DNA of 14,998 nt from contig JAUNRO010000009.1 in the NCBI GenBank assembly GCA_030544185.1, forward strand, positions 1 to 14,998, written 5' to 3'. Below are positions 1-10,323 of the stretch, one piece after another (within the stretch, counting starts at the first letter, position 1; each line of letters begins with the position of its first letter). Below the pieces are notes generated by a model. The model was not told the DNA's origin. It searched no databases and saw only the letters and a program-made list of their open reading frames with translations. This stretch comes from Propionibacteriaceae bacterium. GTDB lineage: Bacteria; Actinomycetota; Actinomycetes; Propionibacteriales; Propionibacteriaceae. The translations under genes were made by a program, and so were the position numbers.

Positions 1-418
1 CGATGAACAGGTTCAGATAGGCGAAGAACCGCCGGCGCCGCTCGTCGTGGGCCATATAGCCGATCGAATAGATGTGGATCAGCGAGCCCACACCGGTGAT
101 CAGCATGACGAACAGGATCGAGAGCTGGTCGACCAGCAGCCCGACCTGGACATCCCAGGGTCCGACGCCGATCCACTCATAGAGCACTGCGTGCACGGAG
201 CGCTGCTCGGGGTTGAGCAGCATGTGCGCCATCAGGCAGGTGCCGATGGCGAACGACCAGAGCGAGGCGGCCGTGCCGAGGAAGTGGCCCCACTTGTCGC
301 TGGCCTTGCCGATCAGGAGCAGGATCGCGGCCGAGACGAGCGGCACGGCGATCATGGTCCAGGCCAGGTTGAACATTCCCACCGGAGCGATCGAGGTGGT
401 GGTTTGCAGAAGGTTCAC
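1..418 (-). CDS. nuoL: NADH-quinone oxidoreductase subunit L, N-terminal part (cut by window edge)
   Basis: This is the N-terminal 139 residues of NuoL, the distal antiporter-like membrane subunit that pumps protons in complex I. I chose the GTG at 418-416, which follows a GAGGGG ribosome binding site and lies 10 nt after the nuoK stop. The frame stays open to the window edge. Visible family features are two hydrophobic helices (about residues 15-36 and 46-67), the segment LLVDQLSILFVMLITGVGSL, and then HIYSIGYMAHDE (residues 115-126), which is typical of NuoL. The key proton-pathway Glu of the family (Glu144 in E. coli) lies just past the edge, so it cannot be checked. NuoM and NuoN would be expected further left. 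The assignment is firm because motif and operon position agree. Confidence 0.95.
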   Translation of the reverse strand, partial: MNLLQTTTSIAPVGMFNLAWTMIAVPLVSAAILLLIGKASDKWGHFLGTAASLWSFAIGTCLMAHMLLNPEQRSVHAVLYEWIGVGPWDVQVGLLVDQLSILFVMLITGVGSLIHIYSIGYMAHDERRRRFFAYLNLFI

Positions 419-428
419 CGCTATCCCC

Positions 429-728
429 TCAGAACTTCAGCAGGTTGGCGTCGTCGACAGAGGCCGAGCGCCGGGTCCGGAAGATGGCCACGATGATCGC
501 CAGGCCCACCACGACTTCGGCGGCCGCGACGACCATCACGAAGAACGAGGCGACCTGACCGTGCAGGTTGCCGTGCACGCGGGAGAAGGTGACCAGTGCC
601 AGGTTGCAGGCGTTGAGCATGAGCTCGACCGACATGAACGCGACAATCGCGTTCCGGCGGACCATGAACCCGACCGTGCCGATCGTGAACAGGATCGCCG
701 ACAGGATCAGATAGTTGTCGGGATTCAC
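429..728 (-). CDS. nuoK: NADH-quinone oxidoreductase subunit K
   Basis: NuoK is a 99-residue membrane subunit of complex I, the normal family length, with three transmembrane helices (about residues 3-22, 28-48 and 60-85). The two conserved intramembrane glutamates of the proton channel are present: Glu35 in [11 protein letters not shown] and Glu71 in [11 protein letters not shown]. The start is a GTG whose last bases overlap the nuoJ stop (GTGA), with GGAAGGG about 9 nt upstream inside nuoJ, so translation is probably coupled to nuoJ. The nuoL GTG follows 10 nt after the nuoK stop. I see nothing missing or unusual in the protein. Confidence 0.97.
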   Translation of the reverse strand: MNPDNYLILSAILFTIGTVGFMVRRNAIVAFMSVELMLNACNLALVTFSRVHGNLHGQVASFFVMVVAAAEVVVGLAIIVAIFRTRRSASVDDANLLKF

Positions 729-1714
729 TGGTCATCACCCTTCCGCTCGCCGGACTGCTCCGACTGATCCGCCTGCGCCTGTGCCTGCGCGGCCTCGTCG
801 CGGGCGATCTGGGCCTTGCCGGGATCGGTCAGCCCGCCGACACCGTGCTCGATGCCGGTGTGCGGGGCCGGGGACAGCTCGCGGCTGGATCCGGCGCCGT
901 TGACCGCGTCGGGATCACCGCCGAGCTTGGCGACGGTCGCGCGGGTGGCCTCGGCCAGGCGCGGGCCGTCGACGACGGTGCCGCGGGCCCGCATCGGCTT
1001 GGGCACCGACTGCTCGGCGACCGTGCCGTCGGGCAGCAGCGCGGGAATGTCGACCGCATTGTGGCGGGCATAGACGCCGGGGGTCGGCAGCGGACCGGGG
1101 TGTACGCCGGACTCGGCGTACTTCTGCATCCGCTCGCTCGCCATCTTGCGCTGGGTGATCTTGCCGCCGATGCGCTCGCGGTGGGCGAGGACCATCGCAC
1201 CGAGCGCCGCGGTGATCAGCAGCGCCGAGGTGGCCTCGAACACCACGACATAGTCGGAGAAGAGCAGCTGCGCGAGCCCGGGCACATTGCCCTCGGCGAC
1301 CGCGGGGTTGTCCGGGCCCAGCCCGACGACCCGGTTGTCGACGACCGCGTTGCCGACCGCGAAGAACAGCAGCGCCGCGAGACCGATCGCCGCGATCAGC
1401 GCGAAGACCCGCTGACCCTTCAGCGTCTCGACCAGCGAATCAGCGCTGTGCACACCGATCAGCATGAGGACGAACAGGAACAGCATGAGCACGGCGCCGG
1501 TATAGACGATGATCTGCACCGCGAACAGGAAGGGCGCGTCCTGGGCGGCGTATTGCACCGCAAGGGAGACCATCACGGTCGCCAGGCACATCGCGGAGTG
1601 CACCGGCTTGCGCGACAGCACCATGCCGAGTGCGGCCACCACCATCACGGGAGCGAGCACCCAGAAGGCGACCTCCTGACCGGTCACCATCGGCACGAGG
1701 ATCAGCGAGGTCAT
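725..1714 (-). CDS. nuoJ: NADH-quinone oxidoreductase subunit J, with long C-terminal tail
   Basis: NuoJ is a membrane subunit of complex I next to NuoK. The core (residues 1-180) holds five predicted transmembrane helices. The third contains [21 protein letters not shown] (residues 67-87), the family signature. At 329 residues it is much longer than E. coli NuoJ (about 184). The extra C-terminal 140-150 residues are hydrophilic: first a stretch with [16 protein letters not shown] (207-222) and PALLPDG, which I associate with actinobacterial NuoJ, then a low-complexity end rich in Ala, Gln, Glu and Asp. The ATG overlaps the nuoI stop (ATGA) and is preceded by a GGAGGGG site. The subunit call is secure; the role of the tail is unknown. 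Confidence 0.96.
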   Translation of the reverse strand: MTSLILVPMVTGQEVAFWVLAPVMVVAALGMVLSRKPVHSAMCLATVMVSLAVQYAAQDAPFLFAVQIIVYTGAVLMLFLFVLMLIGVHSADSLVETLKGQRVFALIAAIGLAALLFFAVGNAVVDNRVVGLGPDNPAVAEGNVPGLAQLLFSDYVVVFEATSALLITAALGAMVLAHRERIGGKITQRKMASERMQKYAESGVHPGPLPTPGVYARHNAVDIPALLPDGTVAEQSVPKPMRARGTVVDGPRLAEATRATVAKLGGDPDAVNGAGSSRELSPAPHTGIEHGVGGLTDPGKAQIARDEAAQAQAQADQSEQSGERKGDDQ

Positions 1715-2301
1715 CGAGCCCCTCCCAAGGTCTGGCCCGCGGTCTGGGCCGGCGACTGCCCGGCACCGGGGACATCCCCGGTCCGGTTGTCGGGCTGCCC
1801 GGTGGTGGGCAGGCCCAGGAAATAGTCCTTCTCGTCATCACCGAGGTGACGCGGGTGCGGGGGCTCCTCCATGCCCGGCAGGAGGGGGGCGAGCAGATCC
1901 TGCTTCTCATAGATCATCTGCTCGCGCGTGAAATCGGCGAGCTCGAACTCATTGGTCATCGTCAGCGCCCGGGTGGGGCAGGCCTCGATGCAGAGCCCGC
2001 AGAGGATGCAGCGCAGATAGTTGATCTGATAGACGCGGCCATAGCGCTCGCCGGGGGAATAGTTCTGGCCCTCGACGTTGCTCGCACCCTCGACATAGAT
2101 CGCATCCGCCGGACACGCCCAGGCGCAGAGCTCGCAGCCAACGCACTTCTCCAGCCCGTCCGGCCAGCGGTTGAGCTGGTGCCGGCCGTGGAATCGCGGC
2201 GCGGTGACCTTTTTCTTCAGCGGATAGTCCTCGGTGAAGGTCTTGCGGAACATGGTTCGGAACGTCACCCCGAACCCTGCCACGGGGTCGAAGAAACCCA
2301 T
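1711..2301 (-). CDS. nuoI: NADH-quinone oxidoreductase subunit I (2x[4Fe-4S] ferredoxin-type)
   Basis: NuoI carries clusters N6a and N6b, which pass electrons from NuoG to the terminal cluster in NuoB. Both CxxCxxCxxxC motifs are complete: Cys53, 56, 59, 63 ([11 protein letters not shown]) and Cys98, 101, 104, 108 ([11 protein letters not shown]). The N-terminal segment up to about residue 45 is the amphipathic, basic region that packs against the membrane arm in this family. At 196 residues it is longer than E. coli NuoI (180) because of a C-terminal tail after [14 protein letters not shown] that ends in a Gly/Gln/Thr-rich stretch. The ATG shares one base with the nuoH stop (TGATG), with AAGGGAG upstream. 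All eight Tyr codons are TAT, each after a C. Confidence 0.97.
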   Translation of the reverse strand: MGFFDPVAGFGVTFRTMFRKTFTEDYPLKKKVTAPRFHGRHQLNRWPDGLEKCVGCELCAWACPADAIYVEGASNVEGQNYSPGERYGRVYQINYLRCILCGLCIEACPTRALTMTNEFELADFTREQMIYEKQDLLAPLLPGMEEPPHPRHLGDDEKDYFLGLPTTGQPDNRTGDVPGAGQSPAQTAGQTLGGAR

Positions 2302-3647
2302 CAGGAATCAGCTCCCTTGTCGTCGGTTCGTTCGGTCGACCTCGTGTCCACAGGGTCTCGGACGGTCTCGCCCTCCACCACGTCGGCGAACTCGGGAAGC
2401 CGCTGGCCAGGTTTCGGCGGCACCGGATAGCCGCCTGCGAACGGATCGAACGCAGCGTTCGGGTCCTCGATCTCCTCGGGTTCCTCGTCCTCGGCGAGCG
2501 TGGGCCGGTCGACCACATAGAGATAAGCCACCAGGGCGGCGATGAACAGCACGATGCTGACCAGGGCGATGATCGTGAAGCCGTCGGCGGCAACACTGCG
2601 GACGGTCGCGACCGCGAGCACCCAGCCGAGGGCGATCGGGATCAGCACCTTCCAGCCGAAGCCCATGAACTGGTCATAGCGGAACCGCGGGAGCGTACCG
2701 CGCAGCCACACGAAGAAGAACATGAACAGGATCACCTTGAGGGTGAACCACAGCAGGCCCCAATAGCCCTGGTCGACGACCGTGCCGGTGAGCGGCCATG
2801 GTGCGTGATAGCCACCGAGGAACAGGGTCGTCGCGATCGCGGAGACGTTGACCATGTTGATGTATTCGGCCAGGAAGAACATCGCGAAGCGGAAACCCGA
2901 ATATTCGGTGTGGAAACCGCCCACGAGTTCCGACTCGGCCTCGGGGAGGTCGAACGGCGCCCGGTTGGTCTCGCCGACCATCGAGATGACATAGACCACG
3001 AAGGCGGGGAGCAGGAGCAGGGCGTACCAGCCCGGGATCGGGATCTCGAGGCCGAAGAAGTTCAGCGGCAGCTGCTGCGCCTCGACGATCTGGGAGGTGG
3101 ACATGGTCCGGGCATACATGAACACGGACACGAAGCTCAGGCCCATCGCAATCTCATAGGAGACCATCTGGGCGCTGGAGCGCAGGCCGCCGAGCAGCGA
3201 ATAGGTCGAGCCCGAGGACCAGCCCGCGAGGACGATGCCATAGATGCCGATGGAGGCGAGCGCGAGCAGCAGGAGCACCGCCACCGGGGTGTCGGTCAGC
3301 TGAAGCCGGGTCTGGACGCCGAACATGCTGACCTCACCACCCAGCGGGATCAGCGCGAGGATCGAGAAGGCCGGGATCGCGACCAGATAGGGCGCCAGGT
3401 TATAGATGAACTTCTCGGCATTCTTCGGCCGGAAGTCCTCTTTGACCATGAGCTTCACACCGTCGGCCAGCGACTGGAGCGTGCCCCAGGGGCCGTTCAT
3501 GATCGGGCCGACACGGTGCTGCATCTTGGCGACGACCTTGCGTTCGAACACGATGTTGAACAGCGTGAACAGCAACAGATAGACCAGGATGCCGGCGGCC
3601 TTGATCAGGATGATCCACCACGGGTCATTGCCGAACAACTCGCTCAT
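2301..3647 (-). CDS. nuoH: NADH-quinone oxidoreductase subunit H, with acidic C-terminal tail
   Basis: NuoH is the membrane subunit that forms most of the quinone-binding chamber together with NuoB and NuoD. Family signatures are visible: [14 protein letters not shown] (residues 35-48), the loop [12 protein letters not shown] (69-80) and [20 protein letters not shown] (225-244). About nine hydrophobic helices can be seen. The last one (about 357-378) and a 70-residue acidic, Pro-rich tail ([11 protein letters not shown], then [13 protein letters not shown]) go beyond the eight-helix, roughly 325-residue E. coli protein. Long tails of this kind are, to my knowledge, common in actinobacteria. 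The ATG overlaps the nuoG stop (ATGA) and has AAGGAG 8-9 nt upstream. Confidence is high. Confidence 0.97.
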   Translation of the reverse strand: MSELFGNDPWWIILIKAAGILVYLLLFTLFNIVFERKVVAKMQHRVGPIMNGPWGTLQSLADGVKLMVKEDFRPKNAEKFIYNLAPYLVAIPAFSILALIPLGGEVSMFGVQTRLQLTDTPVAVLLLLALASIGIYGIVLAGWSSGSTYSLLGGLRSSAQMVSYEIAMGLSFVSVFMYARTMSTSQIVEAQQLPLNFFGLEIPIPGWYALLLLPAFVVYVISMVGETNRAPFDLPEAESELVGGFHTEYSGFRFAMFFLAEYINMVNVSAIATTLFLGGYHAPWPLTGTVVDQGYWGLLWFTLKVILFMFFFVWLRGTLPRFRYDQFMGFGWKVLIPIALGWVLAVATVRSVAADGFTIIALVSIVLFIAALVAYLYVVDRPTLAEDEEPEEIEDPNAAFDPFAGGYPVPPKPGQRLPEFADVVEGETVRDPVDTRSTERTDDKGADS

Positions 3648-6115
3648 GCCTGTGCTCCTTCAGACTCGGCGCGGGCCTCGGATTCGACCAGGGAGACGTC
3701 GACGACATCCCCGGGGACTGCGCCCAGGCCGGTGCTGACCCGGGCACCGCGGGCGGCGGTCGGGACCCAGACGACCCGGTCGATCATGTCGTCGGTCACC
3801 TCGAGCGGCAGCACGACCTCGCCACCCTCGGTCGCGACCCGCACCAGCGTGCCGTCCGGCAGACCGTCGGCCATGGTCGCGTTCATCCGCACGACCGGAG
3901 TCCGCGCAGTGGCGAGCAGTGCCGCTTCACCGTCGGCGCCGCGGGAGTCGTCGATGAGCTCGCGCCAACTCGCCAGCACGGCCTGCCACTGGCCGGGCTC
4001 GGCCACCTCGGCCGGCTCCTGTTCGGGCATCTCGGCCCGCGCGCCGTCCCACGGGCCGATCTCGGCGAGTTCGGCCTTGGCCTCGGCCGCCGTGCGGACG
4101 CCCAAGGGGGTGCCCATCGCGTCCGCGAGCGCAGCCAGGACCCGCAGGTCGGACATGACGTGCTGGGTTCCGAGATATTGCGTGACCGGACGCTCACGGC
4201 CCTCCCAGTTGAGGAAGGTGCCGGCGCGCTCCTCGATCAACGAGACCGGGAACACCACATCGGCGCGCTCGGTGACCTCACTCATCCGCGTCTCGAGGCT
4301 GACGACGAACGCTGCCTCCTCCAGGCCTCGGATGACAGCATCGGGGTGACGGAAGTCGGCCGGCTCGACACCACCGACCACCAGCGCCCGGATGCGGCCC
4401 TCGGCCGCGGCCTGACAGATCGCATCCGCATCGAGGCCGGGCTCGCCAGGGATGTTGTCCGCGCCCCAGGCGGCCTGCACGTCGATGCGGGCCGTCGGCT
4501 CGGTGACGAGGCGGCCACCGGGCAGCAGGTTCGGCAGCGTGCCCGCCTCGACGGAACCGCGCTCACCGGCACGCCGGGGCACCCAGGCCAGCTTCGCGCC
4601 GGTGCGGTGCACCAGGTCGAGGGCGGCGGTGAGGGTGCCGTGGGCCAGCCCGGCTCGCTCCCCCACCAGCACGATCGAGCGGGCGTCGAGCTCGACGTCC
4701 TCGGGCAGGTGCTGCAGCACCGATGCCTCGGTGCCCGGCACGCTCGGCACGAGCGTCGCCGACAGCTTGTGCGAGCCATAGGACAACCCGGCGCCGACGG
4801 TGAAAACCTTGAGCCCGTTCTTGCGCACGGCCTTGCGCAGCCGCAGGAAAACGATCGGCGACTCGTCCTCCGGCTCGAAGCCCACCAGCAGGACCGAGCT
4901 GGCCTGCTCCAGGTCGGCATAGGTGGTGCCGAGGCCGGTGCCGGCCACCGCATGCGCGAGGAAGCCGGCCTCCTCCAGCGTGTGGGGCCGCGACCGGTGG
5001 TCGATGTTGTTCGTGTGGAGGACGGTGCGCGCAAATTTCGCGTACCCATAGGCGTCCTCCATCGTCAGTCGCCCGCCGGGCAGGACGCCGACGGGGCTGC
5101 CCTCGGGCAGGTTGCCGTCCTCGTCCGGCTCATGGGCGGCCTTGAGACCGCGCACCGCGACGTCGATCGCCTCGGGCCAGGACGCCGGGCGCAGCACGTC
5201 ACCGTCGCGCACCAGCGGCCGGGTGATCCGGTCGTCACCGCGCCCGGACATGAACGCGAACCGGCCCTTGTCGCAGTTCCACTCCTCGTTGACCTCCGGG
5301 GCGTCTCCGGCCAGCCGCCGCATCACGGAGCCGCGGCGGTGATCGACGCGCAGTTCGCAGCCGGAGGCGCAGTGTTCGCAACTGCTCGGGGTGGACACGA
5401 GGTCGAACGGACGGGCGCGGAAACGATAGGCCGCCGAGGTCAGGGCCCCCACCGGACAGATCTGGATGGTGTTGCCGGAGAAATAGGACTCGAACGGCTC
5501 GGACTCATAGATGCCGACCTGCTGCAGCGCCCCGCGCTCGACCAGCGCAATGAACGGGTCACCGGCGATCTGGGCGGAGAACCGGGTGCAGCGCGCGCAG
5601 AGCACGCAGCGTTCGCGGTCGAGCAGCACCTGGGCCGAAATGTTGATCGGCTTCGGGAAGGTCCGCTTCACACCCTCGAACCGCGATTCCGAGTGACCGT
5701 GGGTGAGCGACTGGTTCTGCAGCGGACATTCGCCGCCCTTGTCGCAGATCGGGCAGTCGAGCGGGTGATTCATCAGCAGGAACTCCAGCATTCCCTCCTG
5801 GGCCTTCTCGGCCACGGGGGAGGTGAGCTGGGTCTTGATCTGCATGCCGGGGGCGACCTCGAGCGTGCAGGAGGCCTGCGGCTTCGGCATCGCCCGGCCG
5901 TTGCCGCCGTCGGGCACCTCGACCAGGCACTGGCGGCACGCTCCGACCGGGTCCAGCAACGGATGGTCACAAAAGCGCGGGATTGCGACACCGACCTGCT
6001 CGGCCGCGCGGATGACCAGCGTGCCCTTGGGCACCTGGACCTCGATCCCGTCGACGGTCAGGGTGACCAGCTCGACCTGCTCGACCCCGGCCTTGGTGTT
6101 CTCGCTCACGGTCAT
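3644..6115 (-). CDS. nuoG: NADH-quinone oxidoreductase subunit G
   Basis: NuoG is the largest peripheral-arm subunit (823 residues) and carries the middle of the iron-sulfur chain. The N-terminal ferredoxin-like domain has [2Fe-2S] N1b ligands Cys49, 60, 63 and 83. The N5 site has His117, Cys121, Cys124 and Cys130 (in [15 protein letters not shown]). N4 has Cys170, 173, 176 and 220. Cys246, 249, 253 and 281 (CEHCASGC and WNC) supply the off-pathway N7 cluster, which not all bacteria keep. From about residue 235 onward the protein is a molybdopterin-oxidoreductase-like domain that in this family binds no metal cofactor. The ATG shares one base with the nuoF stop (TGATG). I see no frameshift. 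Confidence 0.97.
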   Translation of the reverse strand: MTVSENTKAGVEQVELVTLTVDGIEVQVPKGTLVIRAAEQVGVAIPRFCDHPLLDPVGACRQCLVEVPDGGNGRAMPKPQASCTLEVAPGMQIKTQLTSPVAEKAQEGMLEFLLMNHPLDCPICDKGGECPLQNQSLTHGHSESRFEGVKRTFPKPINISAQVLLDRERCVLCARCTRFSAQIAGDPFIALVERGALQQVGIYESEPFESYFSGNTIQICPVGALTSAAYRFRARPFDLVSTPSSCEHCASGCELRVDHRRGSVMRRLAGDAPEVNEEWNCDKGRFAFMSGRGDDRITRPLVRDGDVLRPASWPEAIDVAVRGLKAAHEPDEDGNLPEGSPVGVLPGGRLTMEDAYGYAKFARTVLHTNNIDHRSRPHTLEEAGFLAHAVAGTGLGTTYADLEQASSVLLVGFEPEDESPIVFLRLRKAVRKNGLKVFTVGAGLSYGSHKLSATLVPSVPGTEASVLQHLPEDVELDARSIVLVGERAGLAHGTLTAALDLVHRTGAKLAWVPRRAGERGSVEAGTLPNLLPGGRLVTEPTARIDVQAAWGADNIPGEPGLDADAICQAAAEGRIRALVVGGVEPADFRHPDAVIRGLEEAAFVVSLETRMSEVTERADVVFPVSLIEERAGTFLNWEGRERPVTQYLGTQHVMSDLRVLAALADAMGTPLGVRTAAEAKAELAEIGPWDGARAEMPEQEPAEVAEPGQWQAVLASWRELIDDSRGADGEAALLATARTPVVRMNATMADGLPDGTLVRVATEGGEVVLPLEVTDDMIDRVVWVPTAARGARVSTGLGAVPGDVVDVSLVESEARAESEGAQA

Positions 6116-7458
6116 CAGTGCACTCCCACGTTCTCTGCGGTGCGGGTGATCGGCTCGGCGTCGAACAGGCAGCTCTTCTCATAGGGGAACAGCTCCCACG
6201 CCGGGGTGTGCATGCCCTGCTCGAATTCCTCGCGGAAGTGCTTGATCGCCGAGGTGACGGTCGCCACGGCACCGTCGGCGAGCGCGCAGAACGAGCGGCC
6301 GCCGATGTTGTCGGACAGATCCAGCAGCTTCTCGATGTCGCCCTCGACGCCCTGGCCGGCCTCGAGCCGCATCAGAATCTGCACCAGCCACCAGGTGCCC
6401 TCGCGGCAGGGGGTGCACTTCCCGCAGGACTCGTGCTTATAGAACTCGACCCAGCGCAGCGTCGTGCGGACCACGGAGGTGGTCTGGTCGAAGCACTGGA
6501 GCGCCTTCGTGCCGAGCATCGTGCCGTGCTCGCCCATGCCCTCATAGTCGAGCGGGGCGCTGATGTGCTCCTGCGACCCGGTCAGGATCGGCACCGAGGA
6601 CCCACCGGGGGTCCAGAACTTCAGCGTGCTGCCCTCGCGCATGCCGCCGCCGAGCTCGATGAGCTGCTTCAGGCTGATGCCCATCGGCGCCTCGAACTGG
6701 CCCGGCGACTTCACGTGACCCGACAGCGAATAGATCGTGAAGCCCTTGGACTTCTCGGTCCCCATCGAGGCGAACCAGTCCGGCCCGTGTTCGATGATGC
6801 TCGGCACGGAGGCGATCGACTCGACGTTGTTGATCACGGTCGGGCAGCCATAGACACCGGAGACGGCCGGGAACGGCGGGCGCAGCCGGGGTTGCCCGCG
6901 GCGTCCCTCGAGCGAGTCGAGCAGGGCGGTCTCCTCCCCGCAGATATATGCCCCAGCGCCCGCGTGCACGACCAGATCGAGATCCACGCCGGAGTTGAGG
7001 ATGTTCTTGCCGAGATAGCCGGCCGCATAGGCCTCGCGGACCGCCTGCTGGAGGCGGCGGGTCACGTGGAGGACCTCACCGCGGATATAGATGAAGGCCT
7101 TCTTCGCACCGATGGCGAAGGAAGAGATGATCACACCCTCGACGAGGCGGTGGGGGGAGGCCATCATGAGCGGGATGTCCTTGCAGGTGCCCGGCTCGGA
7201 CTCGTCGGCGTTGACCACCAGATATTTCGGCTTGGGCAGGTCCTTGGGGATGAAGGACCACTTCATGCCGGTCGGGAAGCCCGCACCGCCGCGGCCGCGC
7301 AGGCCGGAGTCCTTGACGGCGGCGATGAGATCGTCGGGGGCCATCGCGACCGCCTTGCGCAGCGCGCGATAGCCGCCGCGGCGCTCATAGTTGGCGATCT
7401 TCCAGGAGCCCTCGTCGGCCCAGTCGATGCTGAGCACCGGGGTGAGCACATCCGTCAC
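6115..7458 (-). CDS. nuoF: NADH-quinone oxidoreductase subunit F (NADH- and FMN-binding)
   Basis: NuoF is the entry subunit: it binds NADH and FMN and passes electrons through cluster N3. Visible motifs are the glycine-rich GRGGAGFPTGMKW (residues 55-67), the FMN-site segment NADESEPGTCKD (83-94), GAGAYICGEETALL (167-180), and the N3 ligands Cys345, Cys348, Cys351 (ESCGKCTPCREG) and Cys391. The length of 447 residues is normal. The start is a GTG overlapping the nuoE stop (GTGA), with CGGGAGAG upstream, so coupling to nuoE is likely. It forms the NADH dehydrogenase module with NuoE and NuoG, its immediate neighbours. I see no anomalies. Confidence 0.98.
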   Translation of the reverse strand: MTDVLTPVLSIDWADEGSWKIANYERRGGYRALRKAVAMAPDDLIAAVKDSGLRGRGGAGFPTGMKWSFIPKDLPKPKYLVVNADESEPGTCKDIPLMMASPHRLVEGVIISSFAIGAKKAFIYIRGEVLHVTRRLQQAVREAYAAGYLGKNILNSGVDLDLVVHAGAGAYICGEETALLDSLEGRRGQPRLRPPFPAVSGVYGCPTVINNVESIASVPSIIEHGPDWFASMGTEKSKGFTIYSLSGHVKSPGQFEAPMGISLKQLIELGGGMREGSTLKFWTPGGSSVPILTGSQEHISAPLDYEGMGEHGTMLGTKALQCFDQTTSVVRTTLRWVEFYKHESCGKCTPCREGTWWLVQILMRLEAGQGVEGDIEKLLDLSDNIGGRSFCALADGAVATVTSAIKHFREEFEQGMHTPAWELFPYEKSCLFDAEPITRTAENVGVH

Positions 7459-8195
7459 TTCGACTCTCCCGACTTCTTGATCCGGCCGGCGTCCTCGGCG
7501 GCTGGAGCGGTCCAGTTGTTCTCGTTGGCGATGCGAACCCCGAGCAGCGACTCGGGCCCGCCGGAGGGCCCCTCATCGGCCCGGCCGTCGGGGAACCCGG
7601 CGAGCACGCGTTCGGCCTCGCGCCAGGAGGTGATGGTCGCGCCGCGGTCCGCGACGACCTCACGGCCGGCGATCAGAGCGTCGACGATCTCGACGGCGCG
7701 CTGCGGGGTCATCTTGTCGAAGAACTCCCAGTTGACCATCAGCACCGGCGCATAGTCACAGGCTGCGTTGCACTCGACGTGCTCCAACGTGATCGCCCCG
7801 TCGGCGGTGGTCTCGTCGTTGCCGACTCCCAGGTGGCGCTGCAGCGTGTGCAGGATGTGGTCGCCGCCCATCACCGCGCACAGCGCGGTGGTGCAGACAC
7901 CGACGTGATGCTTGCCGACCGGCTTGCGCTTGTACTGCGTATAGAACGTCGCCACGCCGGACACCTCGGCCGCGGTGAGGCCGAGCACCTCGGCGCACGC
8001 CTCGATGCCGGCCGGGGAGACCCGGCCGTCGATGGACTGCACGAGGTGCAGCGCCGGCAGCAGCGCCGAGCGCGACTCGGGATAGCGGGCCGCGATCTCG
8101 CGGATCTCCTCGAGCGTCTCCTCGGTGATGTTGGTCTCGGTGTTGGAATAGTCCACCCCACCGGAGTTCTCGAAGTGCGATTTGAAGCCACTCAC
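7455..8195 (-). CDS. nuoE: NADH-quinone oxidoreductase subunit E ([2Fe-2S] thioredoxin-like)
   Basis: NuoE is the 24-kDa-type subunit that holds the [2Fe-2S] cluster N1a next to the FMN of NuoF. The four ligands are Cys101, Cys106 ([13 protein letters not shown]), Cys142 and Cys146 ([13 protein letters not shown]), with the usual spacing. The N-terminal helical region (residues 25-90) contains the family segment [17 protein letters not shown] and [15 protein letters not shown]. At 246 residues it is longer than E. coli NuoE (166). The extra part is mostly the C-terminal region after [15 protein letters not shown], which looks hydrophilic and poorly structured. The GTG start overlaps the nuoD stop (GTGA) and has GGGAGG about 9 nt upstream. 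Confidence 0.97.
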   Translation of the reverse strand: MSGFKSHFENSGGVDYSNTETNITEETLEEIREIAARYPESRSALLPALHLVQSIDGRVSPAGIEACAEVLGLTAAEVSGVATFYTQYKRKPVGKHHVGVCTTALCAVMGGDHILHTLQRHLGVGNDETTADGAITLEHVECNAACDYAPVLMVNWEFFDKMTPQRAVEIVDALIAGREVVADRGATITSWREAERVLAGFPDGRADEGPSGGPESLLGVRIANENNWTAPAAEDAGRIKKSGESK

Positions 8196-9574
8196 CGGTC
8201 AACGCCTCCCATCACCGGGTCGATCGACGCAACCGCCACCACGACGTCCGACATCAACGAGCCCTCGCACAGCGCGGGCACGGCCTGCAGATTGTTGAAG
8301 CTGGGATCCCGGAAGTGGGCGCGCCACGGGCGCGTCCCGCCGTCGGAGACCAGGTGGGCGCCGATCTCGCCCTTGGGCGACTCGAACGGCACATAGACCT
8401 GGCCGATCGGCACCGGGAAGCCCTCGGTGACGATCTTGAAGTGGTGGATCAGCGCCTCCATGGACTCCCCCATGATGTGCTTGATGTGCTCGTTGCTGTT
8501 GCCCATGCCATCAGAGCCCACCGACAATTGCGCCGGCCACGCGATCTTCTTGTCCTCGACCATGATCGGCGCGCCGTCCATCTTCTCCAGCCGATCGATG
8601 CACTGCTCGACGATCCGCAGGCTCTCCCACATCTCGCGCTGGCGGACGAAGAACTTGCCGAGCGCGTCACAGGTGTCCTCGAGCTGGACCTCGAACTGAT
8701 AGCTCTCGTAGTCCCAGATCGGCTCCGACTTGCGGATGTCGTAGTCGATGCCGGTGGAGCGCAGCATCGGCCCGGTGATGCCGAGGGCCAGGCACGTCGC
8801 GGCATCGAGATAGCCGATGCCGCGCATGCGGCCCAGGAAGATCGGGTTCGCGTTGCAGAAGTCCTTGTATTCCCCGAGGTGCTTGTGCAGCCAGCGGACG
8901 GTCTCCTTGACCTTCTCCAGCTCCTTGTGTCCCACGTCGTTGGCCAGCCCGCCGGGACGGAAATAGGCATGGTTCATGCGCAGGCCGGTGATCTCCTCGA
9001 AGGCGTCGAGAATCATCTCGCGGTCGCGGAAGCCGATGGTCATGACCGTCAGCGCGCCGATCTCCATGCCGCCGGTGCCGATGCACACGAGGTGGGAACC
9101 GATCCGGTTGAGCTCCAGCAGCATGATCCGGACGACCTTGGCCTTTTCCGTGATCTGGTCCTCGATGCCGAGCAGCCGTTCCACGCCGGCGACATAGGTC
9201 GCCTCCTGGAAGAACGGGGTCAGATAGTCCATCCGGGTGCAGAACGTGGTGCCCTGGGTCCAGGTGCGGTACTCCATGTTCTTCTCGATGCCGGTGTGGA
9301 GATAACCGATGCCCGCCCGCGCGGTGCGGACGCTCTCGCCATCCATCTCGAGAATCAGCCGGAGCACGCCGTGGGTCGAGGGATGCTGCGGACCCATATT
9401 GACCACGAGCAGTTCATCGCCACGCTCGGCCTGGGCGGACACAATCTGGTCCCAGTCCTGGCCGGCGGCCGTATAGACGCGGCCCTCGGTCTCCTCGCCC
9501 GGCCCGGCGTAGTAGTCCTCCTCCGCATCCACTTCATGCGGCTGCGGCTGCGGCTCTTGGCTGCGTGTGCTCAT
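8192..9574 (-). CDS. nuoD: NADH-quinone oxidoreductase subunit D (49-kDa type, quinone site)
   Basis: NuoD forms the quinone headgroup pocket with NuoB. The frame is open further upstream to 9931, but the true start is the ATG at 9574-9572. It has AGGAG at 9588-9584 and sits 2 nt after the nuoC stop; upstream residues are only nuoC read out of frame. The resulting 460 residues begin with a disordered acidic stretch. They continue with [14 protein letters not shown] (59-72), [16 protein letters not shown] (90-105), the tyrosine of MDYLTPF (Tyr117, probably equivalent to the quinone-binding Tyr of Thermus Nqo4), [19 protein letters not shown], and the C-terminal [22 protein letters not shown]. 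nuoC and nuoD are separate genes here, not fused as in E. coli. Confidence 0.97.
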   Translation of the reverse strand: MSTRSQEPQPQPHEVDAEEDYYAGPGEETEGRVYTAAGQDWDQIVSAQAERGDELLVVNMGPQHPSTHGVLRLILEMDGESVRTARAGIGYLHTGIEKNMEYRTWTQGTTFCTRMDYLTPFFQEATYVAGVERLLGIEDQITEKAKVVRIMLLELNRIGSHLVCIGTGGMEIGALTVMTIGFRDREMILDAFEEITGLRMNHAYFRPGGLANDVGHKELEKVKETVRWLHKHLGEYKDFCNANPIFLGRMRGIGYLDAATCLALGITGPMLRSTGIDYDIRKSEPIWDYESYQFEVQLEDTCDALGKFFVRQREMWESLRIVEQCIDRLEKMDGAPIMVEDKKIAWPAQLSVGSDGMGNSNEHIKHIMGESMEALIHHFKIVTEGFPVPIGQVYVPFESPKGEIGAHLVSDGGTRPWRAHFRDPSFNNLQAVPALCEGSLMSDVVVAVASIDPVMGGVDR

Positions 9575-9576
9575 TC

Positions 9577-10323
9577 TCAATAGCTCCTGCGCTGGTCGGG
9601 CGGCGGGATGGTGGCGCCCTTGTATTCCACCGGGATGCCACCGAGCGGATAGTCCTTGCGCTGGGGGTGGCCTGGCCAGTCGTCGGGCATCAGGATGCGC
9701 GTGAGCGCGGGATGGCCGTCGAACACGATGCCGAACATGTCGTAGGTCTCGCGCTCGTGCCAGTCGGCCGCCGGATAGATCGGCGTGATCGACGGCAGGT
9801 GCGGGTCGGCATCGCTGCACGCGACCTCGATCCGCAACCGGCGCTTGTGGGTCATCGACAGGAAGTGATAGACGCTGTGCAGTTCGGCGCCGACGTCGCC
9901 CGGATAATGTACGCCCGAGACCGAGACACACGCCTCGAAGCGCAGCCGCGCGTCGTCGCGCAGCGCCCAGGACAACTCAGTCAGCTGCTCGCTGTGCACA
10001 TAGATCGTCAGCTCGCCGCGGTCGACAACGACCTGGTCGATCGAGCCGGGCACCAACTCGGCGATCCGGTCGACAACCTCGTCGAACCACCCGCCATAGG
10101 GCCGCGCGGAGGCCGCGGGCCGCAGCAGCGTGCGCACCAGCCCGCCATAGCCGGAGGTGTCACCGGAACCGGCGTTGCCGAACATGCCGTGCCGGGTGTC
10201 GACGACATGGGCCTCGGTGCGTCCGTATTGGGCGACGTCGGCACTGGGAGTCGCGTCCTCGCGCTCCTGGCCGGCGTGGCCGTGCGGATCGGGCGCAGCG
10301 CCCTCGGGACGGTTCTGGCTCAT
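9577..10323 (-). CDS. nuoC: NADH-quinone oxidoreductase subunit C (30-kDa type)
   Basis: NuoC is a structural subunit of the peripheral arm that packs against NuoD and NuoI and carries no cofactor. The signature of the family is complete near the C-terminus: [17 protein letters not shown] (residues 189-205), followed by [17 protein letters not shown] (211-227). The globular domain spans roughly residues 75-240. The first 60 or so residues are Gly-, Asp- and His-rich and look disordered, a common state for actinobacterial NuoC as far as I know. The ATG overlaps the nuoB stop (ATGA), with AAGGGG upstream within nuoB. It ends 2 nt before nuoD. Confidence 0.96.
   Translation of the reverse strand: MSQNRPEGAAPDPHGHAGQEREDATPSADVAQYGRTEAHVVDTRHGMFGNAGSGDTSGYGGLVRTLLRPAASARPYGGWFDEVVDRIAELVPGSIDQVVVDRGELTIYVHSEQLTELSWALRDDARLRFEACVSVSGVHYPGDVGAELHSVYHFLSMTHKRRLRIEVACSDADPHLPSITPIYPAADWHERETYDMFGIVFDGHPALTRILMPDDWPGHPQRKDYPLGGIPVEYKGATIPPPDQRRSY
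9584..9588 (-). promoter_or_regulatory. Ribosome binding site that fixes the nuoD start
   Basis: AGGAG lies inside the last codons of nuoC, 9 nt before the ATG at 9574. It supports this ATG over the much longer open frame that runs back through nuoC to 9931. Confidence 0.8.

Noticed and set aside
4160..6184. Long plus-strand open frame (674 codons) opposite nuoG
   Set aside because: It is the antisense shadow of nuoG: biased Gly/Arg/Ala/His composition, no recognisable motif. GC-rich genes commonly leave such frames. The same applies to other long plus-strand frames opposite nuoF, nuoH and nuoD.
9541..9565. Short CGCAGC-type microsatellite at the nuoD N-terminus as a phase-variation site
   Set aside because: The repeat unit is 6 bp with only two to three imperfect copies, so length changes would stay in frame and it is too short to be unstable.
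8192..9931. A 579-residue version of NuoD starting at 9931
   Set aside because: The first 119 residues are nuoC read in another frame and are Arg-rich without family similarity. AGGAG followed by ATG at 9574 gives the normal NuoD.
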